Assembly: GCF_021917145.1 (NCBI RefSeq)
Contig: NC_061061.1
Coordinates: forward strand, 2,446,067 to 2,510,066
DNA length: 64,000 nt
Source of the DNA: Hypomesus transpacificus
Lineage: Eukaryota > Chordata > Actinopteri > Osmeriformes > Osmeridae
Direction of reading: 5' to 3'
Part shown: in pieces, positions 63,501-64,000 of the stretch
Layout of the letters: each line of letters starts with the position of its first letter
How positions within the stretch are numbered: the stretch's first letter is position 1
The notes under the pieces: model-generated
What the model saw: only the letters and a program-made list of their open reading frames with translations
Databases searched by the model: none
What the model was told of the DNA's origin: nothing
Translations under genes and position numbers: made by a program

Positions 63501-64000
63501 TCTCTTAACTCATCCCATCACTAGAACAGTACAGCAGAGCATTCAGTCCAATCAGGACCAGAGCCATGTCAATATGGATCTAATCTAAATTGGGACAGCA
63601 GTGTTTATTTGGTTGGTCATATGAGGACAGCAAACCACACCTTTCAAATAGGTCCAGTTCTGTTTCCAGTCCAGTGAAAATATGTTGCTGTTTGCTTGTC
63701 ACAAAGCCAACGATCGGAATCATTCTTTGTCTCTTTCACTGTTCCCCATCTCTGCAGTGTTGTGTGTCTTTGCGGGCAGTGGTGTTGCCGGATCCTAAGG
63801 AACACCGTTTCTGAGAGGAGGGAAAAGGAGGAGAGGAAGAGGTGAAAAGGAAGGAAGAGGGGGAGAGGACGGAATTAAAGTGGAAAGCAAAAGTAGGGGG
63901 GGGGGGGGGAATTGGAATAGAGGTGGAGGAGGAGCAGGAGGATAAAATGAGGAGTTTGTGAAGAGGAAACTGAGTGAAATGTGCGAACAGTAAAAACACT
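60546..64000. other. Intergenic region after bckdhb
   Basis: No gene recognised. It contains (CA)n at 60909-60934, poly(A) at 60965-60985, poly(C) at about 61868-61893, GT-rich and CT-rich short tracts, and a purine-rich tract at 63810-63980. Some segments are unique and of balanced composition (for example 61100-61400, 62160-62460) and could hold regulatory elements. Confidence 0.6.
63810..63980. repeat. Polypurine tract
   Basis: About 170 bases that are almost entirely A and G on the plus strand, including a G run at 63897-63909, near the window end. Confidence 0.9.

Noticed and set aside
63751..63814. Possible last exon after CTCTGCAG ending in a stop
   Set aside because: A good acceptor-like site but the short peptide is not recognised and no partner exon is visible.

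Overview
The window is vertebrate nuclear DNA, and almost certainly comes from a teleost fish. The evidence is split genes with GT-AG introns, five single-copy vertebrate genes, tRNA-derived SINEs of fish type, short introns packed with (CA/GT)n, (CT/GA)n and poly(G)/poly(C) tracts, and a small Harbinger-type MITE. I see no prokaryotic, viral or CRISPR feature.

Layout: gdf6 (minus strand, two exons, 1530-6716) is followed by a very recent 2.4 kb tandem duplication (7341-9755 and 9779-12189). Next is sybu/syntabulin (plus, seven coding exons, 14721-21533), then ebag9 (minus, six coding exons, 26172-28145), convergent with sybu. ttk/Mps1 (plus, 24 coding exons, 29737-36514) shares a roughly 1.2 kb head-to-head promoter interval with ebag9. 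bckdhb (plus, ten coding exons, 37436-58859) has its start codon only about 425 bp after the ttk polyadenylation signal. After the bckdhb polyadenylation signal near 60521 I found no convincing gene up to 64000.

The genes are functionally unrelated: a BMP-class ligand, a kinesin-1 cargo adaptor, a Golgi/secretory regulator, a spindle-checkpoint kinase and a mitochondrial dehydrogenase subunit. From memory, gdf6, sybu and ebag9 lie on human 8q while ttk and bckdhb are neighbours on human 6q, so the window joins two blocks that are separate in mammals. Every coding exon was placed by reading splice sites, and the phases close in all five genes: 413, 695, 212, 984 and 383 aa.

The strongest unusual observations are these. 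(1) ttk carries two complete TPR modules built from a duplicated three-exon cassette. (2) The 2.4 kb duplication has a 25-nt junction insert that matches, 24 of 25, a site about 4.7 kb upstream, and the junction creates a perfect splice donor. (3) A minisatellite at the end of sybu coding exon 3 repeats the splice donor five times. (4) bckdhb appears to have a 3'UTR intron made almost wholly of a pyrimidine satellite. (5) GT/CA repeats abut many acceptors in sybu, ttk and bckdhb. I did not find a self-contained new molecular system; the novelty is in gene architecture and repeat-splicing interplay.
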